This document shows, piece after piece, positions 8,158-15,863 of a stretch of DNA of 24,602 nucleotides. The position numbers and the translations under genes are program-made. The notes under the pieces are model-generated. The model saw only the letters and a program-made list of their open reading frames with translations. It searched no databases and had not been told where the DNA came from. This stretch comes from DAOTVS01 sp034436375 (GTDB taxonomy: Bacteria; Chloroflexota; Anaerolineae; SpSt-313), in the NCBI GenBank assembly GCA_034436375.1, contig DAOTVS010000180.1, positions 1 through 24,602 on the forward strand, in the 5' to 3' direction. Each line of letters begins with the position of its first letter. Position 1 is the stretch's first letter.

Positions 8158-9687
8158 ATGGCCTACATCGATACCTACGTGCGTAACCCGCTGGTGGAAG
8201 AGAACGTTTTTCGCTCCCTGCCGAGGGAGGAGGCCCCCCTGCCCGACTTTGCCGGGGCCAGACGCCTGTTGCCTGAACCCTTTTGGGAGGGGCACGACTC
8301 GGCCATCGCTTGCTACTGGAAGGCCTGGGAACTGGCCTTTGCTAATTTGCGCCAGCCCACGCCCCAGAACGGCTTTGTAGCCAACTATATCAACCCGGCT
8401 TTCAATGACTATCTCTTCATGTGGGATTCGGTCTTTATGCTGCATTTTGGCCGCTACGGCCAGCACGTCTTTGACTCACAGCGCACGCTGGACAATCTCT
8501 ATGCCAAGCAGCACCCCGACGGCTTTATCTGCCGTGAGATCAGGGAAGCGGATGGCAGCGACGCCTTTGGCCGTTTCGACCCGGCCAGCACTGGCCCTAA
8601 TGTGTTGGCATGGTCCGAGTGGGCCCACTACCGCGCATTCCGCGACCGTGAGCGGCTGGCGCGAGCCTTTCCGGTCCTGGTGGCGTACCACCGTTGGCTG
8701 CGGGAATATCGTACCTGGCGAGATGGCTCCTACTGGTCCACAGGCTGGGCCTGCGGCATGGACAATCAGCCGCGGGTGCCTGCAGGGTACTCGGTGAGCT
8801 TGAGCCCGGCGCACCAAGTCTGGGTCGATGCCTGTTTGCAGCAACTGTTCTCGGCCCGCTTGCTCAGCCGGATGGCGGGAGCCCTGGGCAGGCGCAGCGA
8901 GGTGGCCGATATGGAGGCCGAAGCGGAGTTCCTGGTGCGCTATGTGAACGAGCAACTGTGGGACGAGGATGCTGCCTTTTACTTCGACCTGCTGCGCGAT
9001 GGCAGCCTCTCCACGGTCAAGAGCATCGGCGCCTACTGGGCGCTCCTGGCCGATGCCGTGCCAGCCGACAGGCTGGAGCGCTTTGTCGCCCACCTGCGCA
9101 ATCCCGCTGAATTCGCGCGCCCCGACCAGGTCCCTTCTCTGGCGGCCGACGATCCACACTACCGGCCCGATGGGGGCTACTGGCTGGGTGGGGTATGGGC
9201 GCCGACGAACTATATGGTCGAGGCTGGGCTGTGCCACACCGGCCGGCGCGACCTGGCCCACGAGATTGCCCTGACCCACCTGGACCATGTGGTCCACGTG
9301 TACAAGCAGACGGGCACCATCTGGGAGAACTATGCGCCCGAGTCGGCCTCACCGGGCCACCCGGCCAAGCGCGACTTTGTGGGTTGGAGCGGCCTGCCGC
9401 CCATCGCCGGGCTGCTGGAACACATCTTTGGCCTGGAGTCCGACTCTGAGAGGGCCCGCCTGACCTGGAATGTGCAACTGCTGGAGGGGCATGGCGTGTC
9501 TCGCTACCCCTTTGGCAAGGAGGGGCTGGTCGACCTGGCATGTGCCCGCCGGTCTTCGCCGCGCGAAAAGCCGCAGATCCGGGCCGGCGCCAACATCCCA
9601 CTGGCGCTGGAGATCCGCTGGGAGGGGGGCGTCGAGAGCCTTGACCTCCAGGGGCAGCCACAGTACGCGTTGGAGGGCGTTGAATGA
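8158..9687 (+). CDS. MGH1/GH63-like six-hairpin glycoside hydrolase
   Basis: A 509-residue glycosidase of the (alpha/alpha)6-barrel type related to mannosylglycerate/glucosylglycerate hydrolases, trehalases and GH63. Recognisable blocks are the substrate-site MWDSVFM (88-94), STGWACGMDNQPR (194-206), YWLGGVWAPTNYM (341-353) and WENYAPE (389-395). D202 and E390 fall where GH63/MGH enzymes carry the general acid and general base. It lacks a signal peptide, so it acts in the cytoplasm, probably on a glycoside brought in by the downstream MFS porter. The exact substrate (mannosyl- or glucosylglycerate, trehalose, or another) cannot be read from the sequence. ATG at 8158 lies one base after the previous stop; the next gene overlaps its stop by ATGA. 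Confidence 0.85.
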   Translation: MAYIDTYVRNPLVEENVFRSLPREEAPLPDFAGARRLLPEPFWEGHDSAIACYWKAWELAFANLRQPTPQNGFVANYINPAFNDYLFMWDSVFMLHFGRYGQHVFDSQRTLDNLYAKQHPDGFICREIREADGSDAFGRFDPASTGPNVLAWSEWAHYRAFRDRERLARAFPVLVAYHRWLREYRTWRDGSYWSTGWACGMDNQPRVPAGYSVSLSPAHQVWVDACLQQLFSARLLSRMAGALGRRSEVADMEAEAEFLVRYVNEQLWDEDAAFYFDLLRDGSLSTVKSIGAYWALLADAVPADRLERFVAHLRNPAEFARPDQVPSLAADDPHYRPDGGYWLGGVWAPTNYMVEAGLCHTGRRDLAHEIALTHLDHVVHVYKQTGTIWENYAPESASPGHPAKRDFVGWSGLPPIAGLLEHIFGLESDSERARLTWNVQLLEGHGVSRYPFGKEGLVDLACARRSSPREKPQIRAGANIPLALEIRWEGGVESLDLQGQPQYALEGVE

Positions 9688-9959
9688 CAGAGCCTGAGGT
9701 TGGCCGGACCGAACGCATCATACGGACCCTGGTGGGGGCAACGCTCCTGACCTCGGTTCTGGGGCCGCGTGGGCGCCGGCGATTGGCAGGAGCCGGGGCT
9801 GCATCGCTTGGGTGCAGCCTGGGCCTGGTGCTCAGCGTCATTGCAGTCGTGCTATTGGGCCTGACGCTGCTGGCAGTCAGCATCCGGCTGGCTGACCGCC
9901 TGCTCCGTGCTTCGGAACACCTGAACGGCGACCGCTCCGCCGTCAGCTTTGGGGACTAG
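9684..9959 (+). CDS. Small membrane protein
   Basis: A 91-residue protein whose ATG overlaps the glycosidase stop (ATGA). A strong hydrophobic helix lies at about 40-68 (the SLGLVLSVIAVVLLGLTLLA region). A weaker amphipathic segment at 10-25 (RIIRTLVGATLLTSVLG) vaguely recalls DUF2892-type small membrane proteins. The C terminus is polar. No function is recognised. Its position between the glycosidase and the sugar porter suggests it belongs to the same transcription unit. Confidence 0.7.
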   Translation: MTEPEVGRTERIIRTLVGATLLTSVLGPRGRRRLAGAGAASLGCSLGLVLSVIAVVLLGLTLLAVSIRLADRLLRASEHLNGDRSAVSFGD

Positions 9960-9964
9960 GCATT

Positions 9965-11338
9965 TTGGCTGGCTCTCGCCTGAGCGGCGCCCGCTTTGTA
10001 TACGTCGCCACCGCCGTAGCGGCCCTGGGAGGCCTGCTCTTCGGCTATGACACCGGGGTGATCTCCGGAGCCATCCTCTTTATCAAAGAGGATTTCAACC
10101 TCTCGCCGTCCATGCAGGAGTTGGTGGTCAGCGCCGTCCTAGCCGGCGCCATTATCGGCGCCGCTGCCGCTGGCACCCTGGCCGACCGCTTTGGCCGCCG
10201 CAAAGTCATTGTCGTGGCCGCGGCCATCTTTGCCGTGGGTGCCCTGGGCACCGCTGTGGCGCCCTCCGTAGGCACACTGATCGCCGGCCGCATCGTCGTG
10301 GGGGTGGCCATCGGCGCGGCGTCGTTTGTGGCGCCGCTGTTCATCGCCGAGCTGGCGCCCGCCCGCTACCGCGGCCGCCTGGTCTCCGTCAACCAGCTTG
10401 CTCTCACCAGCGGCATCGTCATCGCTTACCTGGTGGATTATGCCTTTTCGGCCAGCCGCGGCTGGCGGTACATGTTCGGGCTGGCGGCCATCCCGGCTAT
10501 CATCCTCGGCGTGGCCATGTATCTGTTGCCCGATAGCCCACGCTGGCTCTTGAGCCAAGGAATGGCGAAGCAGGCGCGCGCGGTGCTGACGCGCATCCGC
10601 GGCACGCGGGATGTCGGCGGCGAGCTCAGCAGCATCCGCCAGAGTCTGAAGAGCGAGGAGGGCGGCTGGCGCGATCTGCTGAGCCCGCTGATCCGGCCGG
10701 CACTCGTGGTCGGCATCGGCCTGGCCATCTTGCAGCAGATCACGGGCATCAACACGGTTATCTACTATGCCCCGACGATTTTCCAGTTCGCCGGCTTTGC
10801 GGAGGCGGGCTTTGCCATCCTGGCCTCGCTGGCTGTGGGGGTCACCAATGTGCTGCTGACCATTGTGGCCATCTTCCTCATCGATCGGGTGGGGCGGCGC
10901 CCGCTCCTTCTGATCAGCCTGGCGGGCATGGTGCTCAGCCTGGGCGCACTGGGCCTGGCCTTCGCCCTGAGCTCACTGCGCGGCCGACTGGGCCTGTTTG
11001 CTATCGGCAGCCTGGTGCTCTATGTCGGTTTTTTTGCCGTGGGGATGGGACCCATCTTCTGGCTGATGATCTCCGAGATCTTTCCGCTCAAGGCCCGGGG
11101 TCTGGCCATGAGCACGGCAACGGTCGCCAACTGGGGCGCCAACCTGCTGGTGTCGGTCACGTTCCTCACCCTGGTAGCGTTCTTGGGCAAGCCGGGGACC
11201 TTTTGGCTCTACGCCGTTGTCGGCATCTTTGCTGTCGTCTTTGTCTATCTCCTGGTGCCCGAGACCAAGGGCAAGACCCTGGAGCAGATCCAGGCCCACT
11301 GGCGCGCCGGCAAGCACCCGCGAGAGTTGGGCAGGTAG
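9965..11338 (+). CDS. MFS sugar porter (XylE/GalP-like proton symporter)
   Basis: A 457-residue, 12-helix major-facilitator sugar transporter. Signatures run in order: GGLLFGYDTGVISG (22-35, including D29, the proton-coupling Asp position in XylE), LADRFGRRK (72-80), LPDSPRWLL (188-196), QQITGINTVIYYAP (257-270, the sugar-binding helix 7 of GLUT/XylE-type porters), DRVGRRP (307-313) and VPETKGKTLEQI near the end. It probably imports a hexose or pentose with H+; specificity is not determinable. The start is a TTG at 9965, five bases after the previous stop; no ATG lies nearby in frame and the ribosome site is weak, fitting coupled translation. It closes a four-gene cassette with the two toroid proteins and the small membrane protein. 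Confidence 0.9.
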   Translation: MAGSRLSGARFVYVATAVAALGGLLFGYDTGVISGAILFIKEDFNLSPSMQELVVSAVLAGAIIGAAAAGTLADRFGRRKVIVVAAAIFAVGALGTAVAPSVGTLIAGRIVVGVAIGAASFVAPLFIAELAPARYRGRLVSVNQLALTSGIVIAYLVDYAFSASRGWRYMFGLAAIPAIILGVAMYLLPDSPRWLLSQGMAKQARAVLTRIRGTRDVGGELSSIRQSLKSEEGGWRDLLSPLIRPALVVGIGLAILQQITGINTVIYYAPTIFQFAGFAEAGFAILASLAVGVTNVLLTIVAIFLIDRVGRRPLLLISLAGMVLSLGALGLAFALSSLRGRLGLFAIGSLVLYVGFFAVGMGPIFWLMISEIFPLKARGLAMSTATVANWGANLLVSVTFLTLVAFLGKPGTFWLYAVVGIFAVVFVYLLVPETKGKTLEQIQAHWRAGKHPRELGR

Positions 11339-11390
11339 ACGGCGCACCGCCCTGTGTGGCGGTGGCTAAGACTGCAGACGGAGGTGTCTG

Positions 11391-12490
11391 TTGACGAAAC
11401 AGGCGGCGCCCCCAGCCCCAGGCCGAACTGCACCGTCGAGAGATGAGGGGAAAACTGCCACGCCCGAATTGCTGGAGCGCCTGCATGCCTCGCGTCAAGG
11501 TTTGACCCAGGTGGAGGCACAGCAACGTCTGGCCCAATACGGCTACAATGAACTGGCCGAAAAAAACGTCAGCCCGTTGCGCAAGCTCCTGTCCTACTTT
11601 TGGGGCCCGATCCCCTGGATGATCGAGGTCGCGGCGATCCTTTCAGCCGTGCTGCGCGACCTGGCGACCGCGGTGCCAAGCCGGAGCAGAGCGCCCAACT
11701 GGCCGATACGATTGAGCGGGCCGACGGCTTTGCCGAGGACAAGTACAATATCGTCGATGCGCTGCAAAGGCGAGGCCACATTGTCGGCATGACCGGCGAT
11801 GGCGTCAACGATGCGCCGCCGCTGAAAAAGGCCGATGCCGGAATTGCCGTCTCCGGTGCCACCGACGCCGCGCGGGCCGCCGCCGACATCGTGTTACTCG
11901 CGGCGGGGCTCTCGGCGATCATCGAAGGCTTTACGGAGAGCCGGCGCGTCTTCCGACGCATGAACAGTTACACGATATACCGCGTTGCTGAGACCGCGGC
12001 GCTGGTGTTCTTCCTGACGCTTTCCATCATCGTCTTCAACTTTTACCCGGTGACGCCGATCATGATCGTGCTGTTGGCCGTGCTGAACGACGGTGCTATT
12101 CTCTCCATTGCCTATGACCGCACCGGCTACGCCAACACGCCGGAGCGGTGGAACCTGCGCCTGGTCTTGGGTATCGCCACCGTGTTGGGCATCTATGGCC
12201 TCGCCGAGTCCTTCGCCTTCCTGTACCTGGCCCGGACTCTTTTGCACGTCAACCTGGATATCATACGCTCGCTCATCTACCTCCAGTTATCGGTGTCGGG
12301 GCATCTGACCATCTTCGTCACCCGCACCCGCGGCCATTTCTGGTCCGTTCTCCCTGCCCGCATCCTGGTGTTGGCCGTGGTGGGCACCCAGTTTGTGGCG
12401 ACACTTATTGCCGTCTATGGCTTGCTGATCCCGTCCATCGGTTGGACCCTGGCCCTCATTGCCTGGGCCTACTACTGCAACGACACTTCC
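11391..12490 (+). pseudogene. Plasma-membrane H+-ATPase (P-type IIIA) remnant with large internal deletion and frameshift
   Basis: The 5' fragment (from TTG 11391, with GGAGG 6 bases upstream, to about 11670) encodes the cation-ATPase N terminus (GLTQVEAQQRLAQYGYNEL) and the first helix. At about 11670 the reading switches frame directly into the end of the P domain (SAQLADTIERADGFAE), then GMTGDGVNDAPPLKKADAG and the C-terminal helices up to about 12480. The rest of the helix 1-4 region, the actuator domain (TGES), the DKTGT phosphorylation site and the nucleotide-binding domain are missing, roughly 400 or more residues of an 800-residue family. A further in-frame loss removes the usual VFPE in GFAEVFPE. 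The last codons (to 12610) derive from a REP-like repeat. It cannot pump ions. Confidence 0.92.
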
Positions 12491-12492
12491 GG

Positions 12493-12569
12493 CTACCGAT
12501 TGGAAATCGGACTCTGTGGGCGCTGCGACGCCGGTCGTCTCTCTTCAGGGGCCGACTTGCAATCGGTGG
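12493..12569. repeat. REP-like imperfect inverted repeat at a convergent gene junction
   Basis: CCGATTGGAAATCGG (12496-12510) and the reverse complement of CCGACTTGCAATCGG (12552-12566) match at 13 of 15 positions. Similarity continues a few bases outward and inward, so the two arms form a long hairpin. It sits 10 bases beyond the actDE stop and at the truncated end of the ATPase remnant. It may act as a terminator for the ACIII operon. Its translation in either direction (DLQSVAPN / DCKSAPE) resembles spurious peptides from dispersed palindromic repeats, an impression from general experience that needs a genome search. Confidence 0.65.
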
Positions 12570-12578
12570 CACCGAATC

Positions 12579-13640
12579 TTAGGGCTGGGTCATCGACTCG
12601 ACGAGTGTGACGATATCCCAGCGGTCGCCGACCGACAGGCCTTCGGCCAGGCTGGGCATCAGCCCCCGGCCGAGGGTGATGACCCTGAAGATCTCCGAGG
12701 GAGGCAGGGTCTGCACCACCGGCCCCCGGAAGTTGGCTGGCGGCGGCGAGTAGTAGCCCGCCAATGGCCCATTGCCCTGGCCTTCGTTCCCATGGCACAT
12801 ATAGCAGTGGATGCGGAAAAGGGTGGCGCCGCGCTCGCGCGAGGCGGCCGTTCCGGGCAACGGCTCGGTGGCCGGCTGCCCGTTGATCAGCGCGGGCCCC
12901 TGGATGGGCACGGCCGCTGTGGGCGCGGTCAGGCGCGGTCCTTCCAGATAGCCGACCGACTGCTGGGTGACCATCTGGTCGGGATAGATCGCCTGGATCA
13001 TGCCATAGGCGAAGACGCAGAGGACGAAGATACCGGCGAGGGCGCCAATGATCAATGTCGCCCACATGCCCCGGCTGATGGCGCCCCCCAGCCAACGGCG
13101 CAGCCGGAAGCGAAAGCCCGACTCGTCGAGGCGCCGCAGGCCAAAGGCCCCGCTTGCCCTGAGCGCCTGCTCGGCCCGGTCGAGCTGCCGGCTGCTCACT
13201 CCCGCGAGGACGCCAAAGGAGTCTTCCGTCAGGCGGCCATCATAGGTCTGGGCCCAATAGGCCGGCGTGCGTATGCCCAGCAAAAAGGCCACGAAAACAA
13301 AGCTCAGGGCGCCCAACAGGGTGTACTCGTAGAGAATGACAATGGAGGGCGGCCCGGGGACCAGGGGCTGCCCACCCACATCCAGCGGGTAGAGGTTGGC
13401 GGTGCCGACCATCATAAAGATGCCGAGCAGAAACCCGGCGGCTGCGCCGATGGCCGTGATCAGCGACAGCTTGTTCCTTAGCCACGGGCGGCCCGTTGCC
13501 CTCGCAGGGTAGGGATGGGGCGCGAGCACGGTGATGCGGTCATTCGCGATGCCCAACTGGCGGAGGGCACCGACGCCATCGGCCGTCTGCGCGATATCGT
13601 GGTACAGACCCAGCACCAAATAGTCGTTGGGCTCTCTCAT
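12579..13640 (-). CDS. actDE: Alternative complex III ActD-ActE fusion: DUF3341 membrane domain plus monoheme cytochrome c
   Basis: A 353-residue protein combining two ACIII subunits. Residues 1-150 form an ActD (DUF3341) domain: a small ferredoxin-like N terminus, helices at about 59-78 and 100-122, and the signature NLYPLDVGGQPL (82-93). A third helix at about 190-215 then anchors a periplasmic cytochrome c domain with CYMCH (279-283) as the haem site and M328 in GRGLMPS as the probable sixth ligand. In Rhodothermus ActD and ActE are separate proteins. There is no frame disruption between the parts. It starts at ATG 13640, six bases after the actC stop, and ends the operon, facing the ATPase remnant convergently. 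Electrons probably leave the complex through this haem. Confidence 0.9.
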   Translation of the reverse strand: MREPNDYLVLGLYHDIAQTADGVGALRQLGIANDRITVLAPHPYPARATGRPWLRNKLSLITAIGAAAGFLLGIFMMVGTANLYPLDVGGQPLVPGPPSIVILYEYTLLGALSFVFVAFLLGIRTPAYWAQTYDGRLTEDSFGVLAGVSSRQLDRAEQALRASGAFGLRRLDESGFRFRLRRWLGGAISRGMWATLIIGALAGIFVLCVFAYGMIQAIYPDQMVTQQSVGYLEGPRLTAPTAAVPIQGPALINGQPATEPLPGTAASRERGATLFRIHCYMCHGNEGQGNGPLAGYYSPPPANFRGPVVQTLPPSEIFRVITLGRGLMPSLAEGLSVGDRWDIVTLVESMTQP

Positions 13641-13646
13641 GGGTAT

Positions 13647-15098
13647 CTACTGCTCCTCGCGCGAGCGGATCAGCCCTTTGCCGATCCGCTTCAGTTGCAC
13701 CAGGAATTGCCCCTCTTTGATTTCATAGAGCACGATAAAGGGGATCAACTTGGAAAAGACGACAAAGCCCAGGACGATAAAGGCGACGGCGCCGGTGGTC
13801 ATGATGAGTTCCGCGGCCCGCGGGCTATAGGAACCCCAGTTGAAGGGCAGTTCCCTCACCCCCAGGTAGACCGTCACGATGATATAGCGCTCGAGGAGCA
13901 GCCCAAGCTCGGCAAAGAGCGAGATGGCCAGCATGGCGGGCACCGAGGTGCGCACCTTGCGCCACCAGAGGGTGAAAAAGGGTATGATGGCGTTGGCCGT
14001 GATCATCAGCCAGAAGGCGAGTTGCCCCCGGCCGGCCATTTCCGTCAGAAGGACCTGCTTGTCGCCCGGCAGTTGCCCATACCAGGGCACGATGAAATCC
14101 TGGAAGAAGAAATAGTCCCAGACGAGCGAGGTCAGGAGCAGGAAGATCCCCAACCCGTTCAGGTGCTCCTCGCGGATAAAGTACTCCCAGTGCAGGGTCT
14201 GGCGGAAGATGATGGTAGCGATGATGACCCCGGCGACGCCCGAGAAGATGGCCCCCGCGACAAAATAAGGCCCAAAGACCGTGCTGTGCCAGCCCGGCTG
14301 GATGGTCATGGCAAAGTCATAGGAGACGATGGTGTGCACTGAGGGCATGATCATCAGGATGCCGATGCTGAAGATGATCTGGGCCGTGCGCAAGAGTGAC
14401 CATTGCCTCTCGGTGCCCCGCCAGCCAAGGGCCAGCCACTTGTTGAGGGTGCGCCGCCAGCCCTGCAAGTGGTCGCGGGCCAGCGCCGCGTCGGGGATAA
14501 AGTCGACATAAAAGAACATGGTGCTTGTGATCAGGTAGCTGAGTGTGGCCGTCAGGTCCCAGATGAGCGGGGAGTGAAAGGCGGGCCAGATCTGGCGCTC
14601 ATTGGGGTAGGGCAAGAGCCAGTAGAACTTCCACGTCCGCCCCAGGTGCGCCAGGGGAAAGAGCGCCGAGGCGAAGATGGTGAACACGGTCATCAGCTCG
14701 GCGATGCGGGTGATGGGCCTCCGCCAGTCAATATTGAACAGGCGGAGGGCGGCGGCGATAAAGGTGCCGGCCTCGGCGATGCCGATGAGGTAGACATAAT
14801 TGGCGATGTAGAGGGTCCACATCACGACCCGGTTCATGCCCGTAATGCCGACATTCCACCACATCTGAAAGCCCCAGGTGACCCACCAGGTCAGGACCAG
14901 GAACCCGAGAAAACCGACGACTGGCCAGAAAGCGCGGCCAATGCGCCGCAGAGGCCGCAGGGCCATTTCATTGATTTCCTCGCCTGGCCGCACGTCGACG
15001 AGAAGGTGGCGCTGCCGCTCGATTTCCGCCTGCTCGGCCAGGCTCTCCTCACCTGTCGGGGGGCGATCGCCCGGGTATGGGGTGCTACGGTCTGACAT
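13647..15098 (-). CDS. actC: Alternative complex III ActC, NrfD-type quinol-binding membrane subunit
   Basis: A 483-residue, roughly ten-helix membrane protein of the NrfD superfamily. After an 50-residue polar N terminus come helices with NRVVMWTLYIANYVYLIGIAEA-type sequence, LFPLAHLGRTWKFYWLLPYPN, and LVWDYFFFQDFIVPWYGQLPG, all typical of ActC. In solved ACIII structures ActC houses the quinol site facing the periplasmic Fe-S domain and is proposed to translocate protons. ATG at 15098 lies inside the end of actB2 (14-base overlap), and the stop lies six bases before actDE. Only this NrfD-like subunit is present; a second one (ActF) is absent from the window. Confidence 0.92.
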   Translation of the reverse strand: MSDRSTPYPGDRPPTGEESLAEQAEIERQRHLLVDVRPGEEINEMALRPLRRIGRAFWPVVGFLGFLVLTWWVTWGFQMWWNVGITGMNRVVMWTLYIANYVYLIGIAEAGTFIAAALRLFNIDWRRPITRIAELMTVFTIFASALFPLAHLGRTWKFYWLLPYPNERQIWPAFHSPLIWDLTATLSYLITSTMFFYVDFIPDAALARDHLQGWRRTLNKWLALGWRGTERQWSLLRTAQIIFSIGILMIMPSVHTIVSYDFAMTIQPGWHSTVFGPYFVAGAIFSGVAGVIIATIIFRQTLHWEYFIREEHLNGLGIFLLLTSLVWDYFFFQDFIVPWYGQLPGDKQVLLTEMAGRGQLAFWLMITANAIIPFFTLWWRKVRTSVPAMLAISLFAELGLLLERYIIVTVYLGVRELPFNWGSYSPRAAELIMTTGAVAFIVLGFVVFSKLIPFIVLYEIKEGQFLVQLKRIGKGLIRSREEQ

Positions 15099-15807
15099 AG
15101 GATGTGCCGCCTTTCAGATAGTAGATTGCCGGCTCGGTCCCCAGGTGCTCCAGCACCCGCATGGAGCGCTGGTTGTGGGCCAGGATTTTCGAGACGCGGC
15201 TCTCCGGGTTAAAGAGGTCCCCAAAGAGCAGCGCCCCCGGGGGGCAGGTCTGCACGCAGGCCGGCGTGACCTCGTCGGGCCCCAGGTCCCGCCCCTCCTG
15301 AACGGCCCGCTCTTCGGCCCGGTTGATGCGCTGGATGCAGAAGGTGCACTTTTCCATGATGCCCGCCGTGCGCACGGTGACGTCGGGGTTGAGCTGCTGC
15401 GTCAGTGGCGCCGGGAAGTAGGGGTCAAAAAAGTTGAAATAGCGCACCACATAGGGGCAGTTGTTGTTGCAGAAGCGGGTGCCCACACAGCGGTTGTACA
15501 CCTGCAGGTTCAGGTGCTCGCGTTGGCTATGCACCGAGGCGTAGACCGGGCATACCGGCTCACAAGGGGCACGGTTGCAGTGCTGGCAGAGCATGGGGAG
15601 AAAGCGCGCCTTGTCGGGCGGATCACCGACCCAGTAGCGCTCGATGCGGATCCAGTGTTGGGCGCGGTTGGCCTGCACCTGGAGCTTGTTTTGGATCGGC
15701 ACATTGTTTTCGGCATGGCAGGCGACCACGCAGGCATGGCAGCCGGTGCATTTGTCGAGATCCACCACCATGGTCCACTTGTGTTCGGCCTCGGTAGGTT
15801 TGACCAT
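15085..15807 (-). CDS. actB2: Alternative complex III iron-sulfur subunit (ActB2 as a separate protein)
   Basis: A 240-residue periplasmic-side ferredoxin-type subunit. Cys groups are C20/23/26/30, C74/77/82/86, C107/113/117 and C154/157 with C184/188. The third group has only three cysteines in the NRCVGTRFCNNNCP block, which fits the single [3Fe-4S] cluster of ActB; the others fit [4Fe-4S] clusters. The sequence NRCVGTRFCNNNCPYVVRYF is characteristic of the ActB C-terminal domain, which in Rhodothermus and Flavobacterium is fused to B1. Here it is its own gene with a strong AAGGAGG 6 bases before ATG 15807. It has no signal peptide, so it is presumably exported by hitch-hiking on the Tat signal of the B1 subunit. 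It overlaps actC by 14 bases. Confidence 0.92.
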   Translation of the reverse strand: MVKPTEAEHKWTMVVDLDKCTGCHACVVACHAENNVPIQNKLQVQANRAQHWIRIERYWVGDPPDKARFLPMLCQHCNRAPCEPVCPVYASVHSQREHLNLQVYNRCVGTRFCNNNCPYVVRYFNFFDPYFPAPLTQQLNPDVTVRTAGIMEKCTFCIQRINRAEERAVQEGRDLGPDEVTPACVQTCPPGALLFGDLFNPESRVSKILAHNQRSMRVLEHLGTEPAIYYLKGGTSYVRP

Positions 15808-15842
15808 GACTGCCCTCCTTATCCGGATTCGCGCAGGGTGCT

Positions 15843-15863
15843 GGGCGGGATTCTATCCCACCC
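15843..15863 (-). other. Hairpin in the actB1-actB2 intergenic gap
   Basis: Immediately at the actB1 stop codon the message can form a 9-bp stem with a 3-base loop: GGGTGGGAT-AGA-ATCCCGCCC, one pair being U-G. No T-run follows, and the strong actB2 ribosome site comes 20 to 30 bases later. A role in mRNA processing or in setting B1:B2 stoichiometry is possible; a full terminator is unlikely inside an operon. Confidence 0.5.

Noticed and set aside
11391..12610. Two separate functional membrane proteins in different frames
   Set aside because: Together they are the two ends of one P-type ATPase; the catalytic core is absent and the second frame lacks its own ribosome site.
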